This document shows positions 51,857 to 62,977 of a stretch of 64,000 nucleotides of DNA, piece after piece. A program made the translations under genes and the position numbers. Origin of the DNA: Lytechinus variegatus (Eukaryota; Echinodermata; Echinoidea; Temnopleuroida; Toxopneustidae); NCBI RefSeq assembly GCF_018143015.1, contig NC_054746.1, positions 42,226,201 through 42,290,200 on the forward strand, in the 5' to 3' direction. Positions within the stretch are counted from its first letter, which is position 1. Every line of letters starts with the position of its first letter. The notes beneath the pieces were generated by a model. The model was given only the letters and a program-made list of their open reading frames with translations. It did no database searches and was not told where the DNA came from.

Positions 51857-53109
51857 CCCTAAAAAGACTGGGGGGCCTTTTAGGCCCCCCCCCCCTGTAC
51901 ATAAATCGCGATAACTGTTTTGCGCATGAAGCGTTGGCGCCGCCATTTCTTGACTTTTTTCTCTTGAGATTTGCGCAACGTTTGATACCAAATTTGTATA
52001 CCCCCATGCCGCGGTTGCGGAGTTACGTAACATTTTCGTATCACATGTCACGTAAGAAATTGAAATTTGTATTCGTTTGTGTGTAAAGTGTATGGTATTT
52101 GAATGAATGTTATACACATTGTTTTTCTAACTACATTTTTATTTGTTTCTTTCTATATTATGTCACTTGTAAATTCAAGTAGCAGTTCTAGGATATGAAA
52201 ATAATGAAAAACATTGCATAAAAAAATAAAGAAATACATAAGAAATGCAAAATAAAGAAATACATAAGAAATTAAAATCAAAGAAAAACATAAGAAAAGT
52301 AATGCAATAAAACATGCCAATTATTTTATTTCTCTACATAACGCATGCGGAGTACTTATTTGCATATTTAGTAATTACTAAATTTGCATAAGCATATCTA
52401 ATAATTCAAGCATGAAACAACACAATTCCATGATAAACAACCTCTTCTTACAGCTGAAAACCTTGAAACAGGAATTTATGGACCGCAATAAATATCAAAA
52501 TATGAAAAATTCAATTTTTTGATAAAAATTTGCATATTCACATAATTAATTATGAATATAATTTGCATAAATTATGTGATATCTCTTATGCTTTGTTTTC
52601 ACCAGCTAGTGTACATGTAACACATCACTTGTTTATCTTCCAAGATTGCTTTGGCTCATTGCAAGAGAATGTAATGCAATAAAACATGCCAAATGTTGTA
52701 TTTCTTTACATAACGCGTGCAGAGTACTTATTTGCATATTTAGTAATTACTAATTTGCATAAGCATATCTAATAATTCAAGCACGAAATAACACAATTCC
52801 ATGATAAACAACCTCTTCTTACAGCTGAAAACCTTGAAACGGGAATTTATGGACCGCAATAGGTACCAAAGTATGAAAAATTCAATTTTTTGATAAAAAT
52901 TTGCATATTCGCATAATTAATTATGCATATATTAAAAAAATACAATGAATATCAGTATTTTGACTATGTTTTCTTTTAGAGGACATGACAAAGGATGTGT
53001 GTGCCAAATTTGGTTGCGATCGGACGACCAACGGCCGAGATCTTAGGGGGGCCAAAAAGGCCCCCCCCCCAGTTTTTCTAGCCTCCAAAATAGCCCAGTC
53101 TTTTTAGGG
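51857..53109. mobile_element. piggyBac-like non-autonomous element
   Basis: The 16-bp perfect inverted ends CCCTAAAAAGACTGGG are bounded by TTAA at 51853-51856 and 53110-53113. CCCT(A/G)-AAAG-type termini plus TTAA are typical of piggyBac. Subterminal GGGGGGCC...GGCCCCCC palindromes follow. Inside, a segment of about 255 bp is directly duplicated (about 52301-52557 and 52673-52928). There is no transposase. The left TTAA is also the right edge of copy B of the GTCCACC MITE. Confidence 0.9.
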
Positions 53110-53113
53110 TTAA

Positions 53114-54087
53114 CACAACAAAATAATTTAACTATATAAAGTAAGCTGTAAGTACCAGCTATCAGACAAATATTGAGGGATTAAAATATTTTATTTTTCT
53201 TGCAAATTTATCATTCTTCATTCCTAAGGAATACATACGGATTGATTCAGTCGAAATTGTTAATAACAGTAATGTATTTTAGATGAAATTTATATTTAAG
53301 AGTCTAAATAATTTATCTTCTAATTTCTTTATAACTTTAAATTCGTTCCCGAAAAAGACAAAGTATATACAAGATTATCACCAGCCTACGTCAGTTGATG
53401 TCTCAAACTGCAATACCGAATATTATAAATGCTCATTCATCAATATTTTTACCCTTCACTAAATTCCAACCACCCTCTCTAGTTAAAAAAAAAGAAGCTC
53501 AAATTACTATATCAAACTGTCAATGGTACTTGCATGCGTTTCAACTATACTCCAAAATTTGCATGCTTATTGTATTTCCAATACATATACGTATGGATTT
53601 TGTATACTTTTATCATTTACAAAGGGCACCCTATTATATTTAAGATAAAATTATATAAATATAAGTTGATATTCTATTTCATTATTCAGATCTTAAAATC
53701 AGAATTCAAGTTTTCTCCGTATCGAGAGTTTGTTGAAGTAAAATTCTAAAGAAAAATGGATAATTATTGGAAATATATCACAGGAAAAGTATTGTATCGT
53801 CATTATTTTTCTAGATATTATAAATGATTTTTGGTGGTGATAGCTGTACTAAGGTCACCTCCTGTAACTGAATTGAAGTTGAAATTAATTATATTGGAAA
53901 GGAGAATGAAATTAAAAGACAAAAACTATTAAAGGGAATAAGCTGGTGTATTTGTTTTACTAGTACACAGAGGCTATAGAATGACTCGCCTCAATTAATC
54001 AATATCAATCAATATTATCAATAAAATTACATGGAATGTGATATCTCCTTTTGATGTGAGGATTCATATGTTGTTGTTTTTTTCTAG
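53114..54087. other. 3' flank of the protease gene
   Basis: AT-rich. It should contain the protease 3' untranslated region on the minus strand. A TTTATT (AATAAA on the minus strand) at about 53190 is a possible signal about 0.9 kb past the stop. Nothing else is recognised. Confidence 0.5.
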
Positions 54088-57000
54088 TTAGTGATTTTCA
54101 GTGAACTTAAATGATTCGATAAAAGATTTCATATCTTCATCTTCATGTAACATATAGCTATTAACGTAATTATTATGGAGACTGTCGACAATATCAAGAT
54201 GAAGTAGTTTATTTGGAGAATCTTTGCCTCTGGATTTGACTACACCTTTGGATGATAGTTCCATCAATTTTGCTTTGATTTCGTCGTGTTTGTAGCCTCT
54301 CCCGCTGAGGACGGCGGCTGCACCTGAATAAAAATCAATAGGAATTTAATGATTATCGGGCCCAAAAACTTATTCTGGTATGATTGATTTATATCATGTT
54401 ATAGAGGGGGCAAATGATTACAATGTCACTCAAAATAATGATCAATACTAATACAAAGCGAAAGAGCAACGCAAAATAAGTAGAGTGGTTGACGTGATTG
54501 GTTCCCGGTCTGCAGTGTTTGATGACATTAAAGCCAGAGAATAACAAGGTTTGGACAGATTGTGTAAAACCAGACGAAAACGCTGAAAGTTTTATCAAAT
54601 TGGACAAGCCGAGGATTCAGGGTTTTTTTTGGGGGGGGGGGGCTTTGGAATTTGTGATGCCGAAAGACGTCTCTGCCGGGAATCGAAACCGGGCCTCTAG
54701 CTTTGAACGCCGGTGCCTTAACCACTAGACCACAGAGATGGGTAAGTGGCTAGGGCGACCCCGATCCGATTGACCGTCAGATAGACAGATTTTCGACACT
54801 ATATAATGTACCAATTATAATTTCCTTTGTCACCAATTTTTCCAAAGGGCAGATAGCTCTGGGGAACTAAAAGCTATATACGTCTACCATTGTTCTCTTC
54901 ATCCATTTCTTTCACAAAATATTTTAATAATATAGTTGCTGTTGTACATGCACAATTTCACACAATAATTGTATACTTTCTCCCATACGTATACTGTATT
55001 AAAGCAATATCCAGCAGAGGCAATGCGGCTTGTCATTGTTCAAAACCCACCTTCACACGACGCCGACAGGGGGTAAAGTCAATACCCCCAAATTTTCGGC
55101 GTAAAATGAATTCCCTTATATATATACGCATACGCAATGCAATGACGTATCAATTTATATAGACAATGAATTACCGGTACTGAAAAACAAAGAATAATTT
55201 TTAAAAAGTATATAAAACATAACAAGCTAAAGAAATGTTTGTCAGAGAAACATTGAAAATGGAAGGGGGATCTGGTAATATTACAGTAAATGTGCGGTAC
55301 TATATGTGAGTCAGTATTTTGACAAAAATAATATTTTTAGATGTTTCTTAAATGTTTTTGTTATTACAAAGAATAAAATGATTTGGTAACGAATTCCAAA
55401 TTATTGGTACAGTACATCGTGGAGATTTTTCTTCATACGTAAATAGAACTTTCCAGCGATTTCTCGTATTGTCATTGTGAATATTGAGATTTGTAGAAAA
55501 CAAAGGTTACGTGTTGTACGGAAGGAGATAATGAAAATACAAGTACCCTACTGTGTGATAAGATATAAACCCCTCAAAAAAGTTTGGAAATCTGTGTTTG
55601 GCCATTAATTTTTATCCCAACTCACAATTTTACGCAATGCATATTTTACAGCAATCGAAAGATCATTTAATTCTCTTTAAAATGATACAATGTTTGTTAT
55701 GATCAAGCTACCAGAAAAAGAGCAGGATTCAAAAGTGTTGGATGATGTCTGAATTGAAAAGCTGCAAAACAAGTAAAAAAAGGTTTGGAAATCTGAGTTT
55801 GACCATTAATTTATCCTAACTCCCAATTTTATACAATGCATTTTTGATATCATTCAAAAGATAATTTAATTCTCTTTAAAATGATACCATGCTTGTTTTG
55901 ATCATACCAAAAAAACAAAAAGAGCAGGATTCAAAAGTGTTGAATGAGGTCTGAATTGAAAAGCTGCAAAACGAGCAGAAATAGTCATGATGGGTCAATA
56001 CAGAACATGATTCGTTTGTCTATGTCAAAAGAGATGAAAATCCATTCAAATCAAGGCAAGCCCCTGCTTCTGTAGTGATGGTGCTGTGAGTCGTGGATTG
56101 AAATACCCATGCATGTTTGTTTGTTTGTTTGTTTGTTATGTTTTTGCTCGTGGTGAGGTGTGTTTCATTCCATGTTAATGGTGATGTTAAGGTGCATGAA
56201 AACATTTAACAGAAACCGCTGTGAAACTCACTCATCACCACTGAAAAAACCCCAGTAACTTTCAATATTGTGTCATTTTGCAACTTTCGAATTTTGACCT
56301 CGCCCCACATTTCAAGGCACTGCGTCTCCATGTGAACCATAATCATATCCTGTAGGGTATCACTTTAAAGAAAATTGTATTCATTAATATTAATTACACA
56401 TTGATATTAACTAAAACCGATGAGGGATTATCGATCAAAGTCAGATTTCAAACCTTTTTTTAAAGACTTTAGATCTGATATATGAAGAGAGGAGCAGAAA
56501 GGGCTGGGCAAGTTTATGGCTGTTCATGCATATTCGGAAAGATTTTTTTTCTGTAACTTAATTAAGGTATTTATTTTTAACTTGGCACAATTACCCTCAA
56601 TCACTTACACAGTATTAAATACGGCAATACAAGAATGTTATATGTAATGAAAATAAAGCACGATTCGAAAGATAGTATTTGAGTTTGAATAAGATACCAA
56701 TATATATGGATACTTTACCAATAACATGGTTTATCTGAGTATCTCATTTCAAATTGCTTTCAATATAAATTCCGACAAAAAAATCGCAGCATCTACCCTC
56801 TTTAAAGAAATTGAATCAATGTTAATAGTTAATGTGTTGTAAGTATCAGACATAATTATTATGTAAAGAAAATATCACGAGGTTAGTCTTCTTTTTATTC
56901 ATGAAATGTCTATTGACTTCAAACCAAACTTTTTACTTTTAAATTCTCTAAATTTTTAGAATAAAAGCCAGGAGAGAGTAGCAACACAAACCTAGTCTAC

Positions 57001-60000
57001 AAATGTAGACCCACATCTGCAGTGTGTGTACCTTAGCTGATTCAACGAGTCTGCATAGCAGACTAGGTCTACTGAGGCTGCAGAAGTGGAATGGCTCGCT
57101 ACGCTGCTTCGCAAACCAGTAGCAGATCCCACCTCACGAGCCATTCAGAGTCTGCATAGCAGACTAACACAAACCCTTTGTCTGATCACCAGTCCTACCC
57201 ACTCAGTGCATGCCCTCATCTACATACACCCATCAGGCCCCGAAGCATGTTAGATGAAGAATTCTCAAGCATTTGTGATTTTTTTTTTCGCTCTGACGCT
57301 ATACGCTCCCTCGCATGATATTATAAATATTTTTATATGGGTAAAGGGGTATGATCAGTATAAGGCTACCCACAATGGGCCATTTTCATTGCATTAGAAT
57401 AAACCAACGTCGAAAAATTTTCAAGCTAAAGAACCCCACCCCCCCAAAAAAATACCAGTCCAGAAAGTCCAGAACCGCGCCTTAAAAGGAATAATAATAT
57501 GACATTAAATGTTTTGTTGTGCGATTAGTTGATATCATCTCTCACTTCTTTGTTTTGCCCCCCCCCCCCCATTTTATGTATTGTATGAAATATGAAATTA
57601 TATTCCTCCGCAATCATTTTCCCACTTATAATCTAAACTTATTTTTTCGATCTCCTCACTGGCTTCCGGTACAAAATTATTCAGTAATAATCAATATGGC
57701 ACCCGAATATATACAAGACATAATCTCCCTTCGTTCTTCCTCTTCTGACTGCGGAATGGTTTTGAAGGGGGGGGGCTGACCATGCAAAATATCACAATCA
57801 GATGGTCAATTTTACGTTTTTGTACACGGTTTTGGGAAAAAAGGGGCTGAAGTCCCCCCCACCCCTCCGCGACCATATACATTCGCACCAGGAGCGGAAC
57901 TGAAGGTTTTCCAAAAAGGGGGAGCACATTTTCCCGAGGGAAATCATGACAAACTAACGAAAAAAAAAGGTTTTCAACCAAAAATTATTTCGTCCACGAA
58001 ATAAAATTGACAAGCAAAATAAGGTCTTCACTTTAAAAACGGCATTTTTACATTACAAATTTTCATTGTGCTTCTCGAAAGGGGTTGGGCACGGGCCGGC
58101 TATGCCCCTCCCCCGGATCCGCCAGTGCTCCGCTCATATTTTTCCTCAAATTCCCTCGCACGAAAACCTGATATTGTTATCGTATTTGCTGTAACAAGCT
58201 ATCCATATACAAAATGCTCGGTGGATCCAGGTTTGTCAACAAAAAGGGAGCTTTTTTAAAAATTAATGACAGTTTATGTCAAGAGAAAAAAAAGCGAATG
58301 AAATAATGAATGATCAGAAAATGTCTTCAATGTCATACTGCACGGCAAATTACCCTGTAAACTATTTCTTAAGGCGCTAAAAAGTGAAGGGGACTGGATC
58401 CGCCACTGGCTCTCTCTTCAGTAATATTCAAATTCTCTGCTTCAGACCATTCTTTTCTTAGGATTAGCGTAGTTTTTCTTTATCAATGGATCATCCATAT
58501 ACAGCGCCCTATGACTTTTATTATCATTAGTAGTAGTAGTATTAACCCTATATAAATCATTATTATTAGTATTAACCCTATATATCATTTTTTTTTTTAG
58601 ATGAACCTGGCCCCGTTTTGAAACTTTTTTTTTCAAAAAGAGTATCGACCAATATAATACCTGTTACAAAGGGCGTGGCCATTGACGTGCCGCTCATGCT
58701 CTTAACACTGTCATCGGCATGGTAATCAAGACTAAGTATATCTCGACCAGGTGCGAATATATCAACACAATGTCCGAAATCAGAGAAGAAACTTCGATGG
58801 TCATCCATATCTGTTGCCCCGACAGTGATCACCTGAAGATCAATAGAATGTATAAGAAATAATGGTATTCTAAAAAAAATATTAGGAAATTATCATGATA
58901 ATTTCAGTCCAGGGAACTTCCCTGATAAGTCAAAGTTAGAATATCTTCTGAATGCTTCATTGATCATGATGCATATTTCTAGCCTTTGGTGGCCTTACCG
59001 GGAACCTTACAATATTCTGAACCCTCAAAAACTTGTCAGAATTCATGCACATTCAGCAAGACATGCAGGTAAACAAAACTAGGCTGTCATAGATTTGTCC
59101 ATTATAGCATCCGTAATAGGTCCATGATTATAGAGAGACTATATATAAATTATTTTAAACTTTCATCTCCCGCTCGACAGTATAGGCCTACTACTGCTTT
59201 TCAGAAACGCTGTTGATATATTAAACATAAACCCTCTATCATTCAAGGTTGGGAATTAATGATGTACCTCATTTATTCTTAAGTATACTTACTTCATCTA
59301 TTCTAGCAGGGGACTTAGCACACGAATCATTATTCTCATTGCTTGCTGCCACAGACAATACACATCCGCTGTCGTAGAGGGCTTTAGCCATGGTGTCCAG
59401 TGATTTAGAACCTTTTCCACTGAACGACATTGATGCTATACAAGGACGAGATCCATTCTTTGCCACCCAGTTCATTGCTATTGACATGGAAAATATAAGA
59501 ATTTGATCCATCCGAAATATACAACTTATAATTTGAAGGAAATTGGAACCGATCATTTCCCCTAAAAATCTAAATAGGACCTTTGCGGTTGTTGTAGGCA
59601 ATAGGGCACGCGTCAAGACAGAAAAATGCCTTTTTACATTAAATATGACAGCTAATATTGCTTTTGGCCAAAATATTGTTTTTGTTTATTAGAACCTTCT
59701 ATAATCTACTTCTTTATTCTTTAATTAATTTCTTATTTCAATCTACCTACCTATCTATCTATCTATCTACCTATCTATTTTCTTTCTATTGATTTTTTTG
59801 GGGAGTTATACAGTTACAGGAGGGGTGCACATATTCACAAGGAAAATTTGACCCGAAAAAGTTGTATAATGTAAAGAACAATTCGAAAAGCAAAAAGAAA
59901 AGTCCTTATTTGTGTACAAACGACATAGTTTGTTGGCACACTTGCGTTTAAACGCCAACTTGACAGTGACATATAAAATATCGACCATGACTCTCTCTCT

Positions 60001-62977
60001 CAAAAAAGGGGGGGGGCAAGGGCCGGAAAATGCCCCCCCCCCTGGATCCACCACTGATCATGCATTACCAAAATATTGCACATTACTTACCAGTAATAAC
60101 TGCAGAGACGGATCCTTTTCGATTTTCTTTGATAACCCTAATACCATGTACAAAAGCTCGTTTTGCTACACCGTACTTGGTACCTGCTATGACTCCAGCA
60201 CAATGTGTACCATGTCCATCAATATCAGATCCCTGTCCGTTAGCAAAGAACAATTTGAAACTACAAACAAAAATTGCACCAAAAAATCTATTGATCTTTA
60301 TATTCTGTGTTTGTCTTATCATAATAATAACATTGACTCTCAATATTGTTATTCAGAGATCAAGTCAACAACAAAAAAATAAAAAAAAAACAATATTAGG
60401 GTGTCCACAACCTTACATCTGTCAATCATCATTACTTTTTTTTTTCAATGTAATTGTCCTTATCAAAACAATAACAGGAGGAAAAGAATTACTTTCCATT
60501 TGGAACAATAAAAACTTACTAAAAGAGAGAAAATGAATATCAAAACTTGCAGAATTGTGTTCTCAATAGTATAACAGGGTTTTTTTGCATCATGGCTGTA
60601 CTATAAGGATTTCCAATAGGGGCTGTATTGAATGAGCAAGGTGACCAAGTTAATTCTATCCATCATTTGGTACAGATTATTTGGAATTTCAGACGTAAAA
60701 TATAGGTGTGCAAGTTCATGGGGATGGGGAGGTTCTTGGCTTATTGTCCTTACCCCCCCCCCCGCAGTGCAAAAGACCACTCTTTTGTTAATTCTCGTCG
60801 CTCACCTGCCACCCGGTTATATGCTTTAGGCTACTTTAGGAAACAAAATGAAGTGCGGTCTCCCCTATGATTACATTATAGGAAGGGAAAAAATAAGGGG
60901 CAAAATTAAGAAAGAAAATGGAATAAAGAAGAATGGTGCGTATGATGTATGTAAATCTTACATTTCCACCGTAAGCATCAAAAGGAGCATCAGCTCTTCC
61001 TCTAATATCTTCATGTGTAGCTCGGATACCAGAATCTAGAATATAAACATGTGTTCCTTCTCCAGTACCTGTAAGAAGAGATTCGGTATTGGAACAATGG
61101 ATGGGAATGGTCAAATGGACATAATGATCTAAAATCTTAATCAGTGGCGGATCCACGGGGGGGGGTTACATCCTGCCCGTGCTTCCCCGCCATTTGAGAG
61201 CCATAATACAAAAATGTTAGTGTAGATATGCCGTTCTTACCCAAATTAATGTGCCCCCTTTTTTACGTGAGGACCTTTTTTCTTCCGAGTTCTTTTCAAA
61301 TTTTATGTTGACTAAATGACCTACAATATTTTGGTGACCCCCCCCTTTGAATCCGCCCTGATATGTAAATGAGGAAGAGGTTGAGGGGATCTGTGATGAT
61401 ATATCTTTCGTTGTTGTGTCCTTGATAGCTTGATCTCAACATTCATGTATGTGAACGTTTTTGCGAAAAATTCGAAACTCATTTTATTTTTAGGCATTGT
61501 CATGCAAATTGTGTTTTAGAAAATGTATGCTTCGGAAATTCACCAAACTTGTGGGCGACCATTGTTCGAGTGATACCAGAACCGTTCGGAAATAAAAACA
61601 TATGTTTTTTTTAATCTGCCGAACCGTAGAGACTAACCTCAAATTTTTTTCTCCAAATCTCGCTCATGTTCGGCGAACTTATCGAGCACAAAATGAGAGA
61701 ATGCACTATTGGAAGCACAGAATTTCAAAAAATCAAAATAGCTATAATAATTATAATAATAATAATGATAATAATGGTGATAATGGTGATGACACATAAT
61801 TCTCCTATAGGCTTCTCTCACCTGATATCTCAAAGCGATCATCTAGGGGTAGCTTTTCTTGGTCTATTCGATCTAGTCCCCAGTTTTCAATGGCATCCTC
61901 ATATATTTCTTCTTTATAGATTAAAACATCCGACAGAGACACAACGCCATCTTCCTCCACGTATTGTACACCTTCCATCTCACGTACCTTTTTCATATTA
62001 TGTAAACAAAAATCAAGTGTGTTCAAACAGTAAAGAAAATACATTATACTCCCATTATAATACCTTTCTAAATCGATGTGAACATTTCAAGGGCTTACAA
62101 CAATGTGTCAAAAAGTAGTTATTTCTAACTTTCCCGAAAATCCCGAGTGATCTTAATTCTCTTTCCCAAAACCAAAAATGGCACAAATTAAGATTTCATG
62201 GCATGTCTATTGTCTAGTATGAGCTGAGCTCCTTGTTTTATTAAACATTCATAAATGTTACTTTTCAATATGATATTATAGTTTCGCCCGGAATTACTAT
62301 TCACATATTTATTGTAACTTTTACAGTTATTCTACCTCTGTGGTTTGTATTGTATGATCTAATGGATCACTTTAGAAATGATTTAATTATTTATTTTTTC
62401 ATATGATTTATTAACTATTACTGATAATTTTAGTGTCATAATTATTCATAGGCGTATAGCAACAAAAGTAAGTAAACAGTACATGATTGCTGAGTACAGG
62501 GGGTTGATCTAGGCCGTCGAGTTGTATTGATCGTTAGGTGCAGCAATCATTCATAACCGTATATAGCGGGAGGGGGGTAGTAGTAGCACCCCCCCCCTGG
62601 AAATTTTAAAGACTTTCGATTTTTTTTCGAAAAAGTTTGCACGTGCTGCCCCTCCCCAGCAAAAAAAAATCTGCGAATGGCCAAGCAATCAAATATAATA
62701 CAGTCAACTATAATGTAACAAGATGGAACCAAGGGACTTTGCTATAGGCCTAAACCTACTCACCTAGAAGATTGCAAATTTCTAAATGAAGTATTTCGGT
62801 TCTCTCGATTAACTATGAAAAAAAATAGTTTAAATTGTTCCTTACATGCGAAAGAGCTTCTGGATCGAGTTCTGCTGTAAGAATTCGATCATTCTTTGTT
62901 GTTATTTTCCCATTGAATGAAGATTCACGGACATGCGAATGAAAGGTCTCCACCCAATTATCAACATCATGGTCAGC
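54088..62977 (-). CDS. Proteinase K-like S8 serine protease, 5' partial
   Basis: Predicted secreted subtilase of the proteinase K group. Exons on the minus strand: 62846-62977, 61822-61987, 60962-61068, 60091-60232, 59293-59477, 58661-58832, 54088-54323. Phases agree and give 379 residues plus a stop. Residues 1 to about 62 are the I9 inhibitor propeptide, ending near MEGVQYVEEDGVV. The S8 domain starts near ENWGLDRIDQ. The triad is D111 (YILDSG), H142 (DGHGTHCAG) and S294 (SGTSMATP); N229 in AASNEN is the likely oxyanion residue. The spacings fit proteinase K. The C-terminus extends about 40 residues past the fold and ends FKFTENH. The exon or exons for the signal peptide and propeptide start are not seen up to 64000 and probably lie beyond it. 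Nothing suggests decay: all splice sites are GT/AG and no frame is broken. Substrate unknown. Confidence 0.93.
54670..54738 (-). repeat. tRNA-Glu-like SINE head or tRNA pseudogene
   Basis: The minus strand reads as a tRNA-like fold: acceptor arms TCTCTG and CAGAGA, D-arm region GGTCTAGTGGTTAAGGC, T-arm region GGTTTCGATTCC. It resembles tRNA-Glu, whose D- and T-arm sequences are nearly the same. The anticodon stem has a mismatch and the T stem has one, and the loop would give UCA, so a working tRNA is unlikely. A SINE head or tRNA pseudogene is the best reading. Confidence 0.7.
55582..55985. repeat. 200-bp tandem duplication
   Basis: Two adjacent, diverged copies (about 55582-55782 and 55783-55985) share GTTTGGAAATCTG, TTTAATTCTCTTTAAAATGA, AGAGCAGGATTCAAAAGTGT and GAATTGAAAAGCTGCAAAAC. 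Not coding. It lies in the last protease intron. Confidence 0.82.
56993..57166. mobile_element. TAGTCTGC-ended MITE, second copy
   Basis: Ends TAGTCTAC and GCAGACTA; flanking direct repeats ACACAAACC at 56984-56992 and 57167-57175 (9 bp). Inside, GAGTCTGCATAGCAGACTA occurs twice, and GAATGGCTCG is inverted as CGAGCCATTC. Length 174 bp, not coding. Confidence 0.9.
57651..57734 (+). pseudogene. LINE reverse transcriptase C-terminal remnant
   Basis: The translation contains SPHWLPVQN, then after an apparent internal deletion NMAPEYIQDIISLRS. LHWLPV...Y(K)...GLAPEYI(S)DLI is the usual end of the reverse transcriptase ORF in CR1/L2-like LINEs. It is a short decayed fragment in the last protease intron, on the opposite strand to the gene. 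Confidence 0.6.
59741..59778. repeat. CTAT/CTAC microsatellite
   Basis: Tandem TCTA units with a few TACC variants, in a protease intron (59478-60090). Confidence 0.85.
61142..61360. mobile_element. CAGTGGCGGATCC-ended MITE
   Basis: The left end is CAGTGGCGGATCCACGGGGG and the right end is an inverted CCCCCCTTTGAATCCGCCCTG. The ends are of hAT style (CAG...CTG) with poly-G subtermini. No 8-bp duplication remains. It lies in a protease intron. Further such ends occur at about 58115, 58400 and 60045. Confidence 0.68.
61988..62845 (-). other. Protease intron between the propeptide exons
   Basis: AT-rich, with a poly-C/poly-G-ended fragment at about 62565-62660. Nothing else is recognised. Confidence 0.55.

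Larger units (their letters stand above)
54324..58660 (-). other. Last intron of the protease gene
   Basis: A 4.3-kb intron. It holds a tRNA-like SINE head (54670-54738), a 200-bp tandem duplication (55582-55985), a TGTT microsatellite (about 56114-56137), a TAGTCTGC MITE (56993-57166), a LINE remnant (57651-57734), and poly-C/GGATCCGCC(A)CTG transposon ends near 58115 and 58396. Confidence 0.75.

Noticed and set aside
59809-60057. Possible transposon between CAGTTACAGGAGGGG and CCTGGATCCACCACTG
   Set aside because: Only the outermost CAGT and a G-run match after inversion, and there is no flanking duplication. Too weak to list as an element.
61639-62118. Open frame of 150 codons on the plus strand
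   Set aside because: It is antisense to a protease exon and crosses a TAA/TAATAA-rich tract. The minus-strand exon explains the region.
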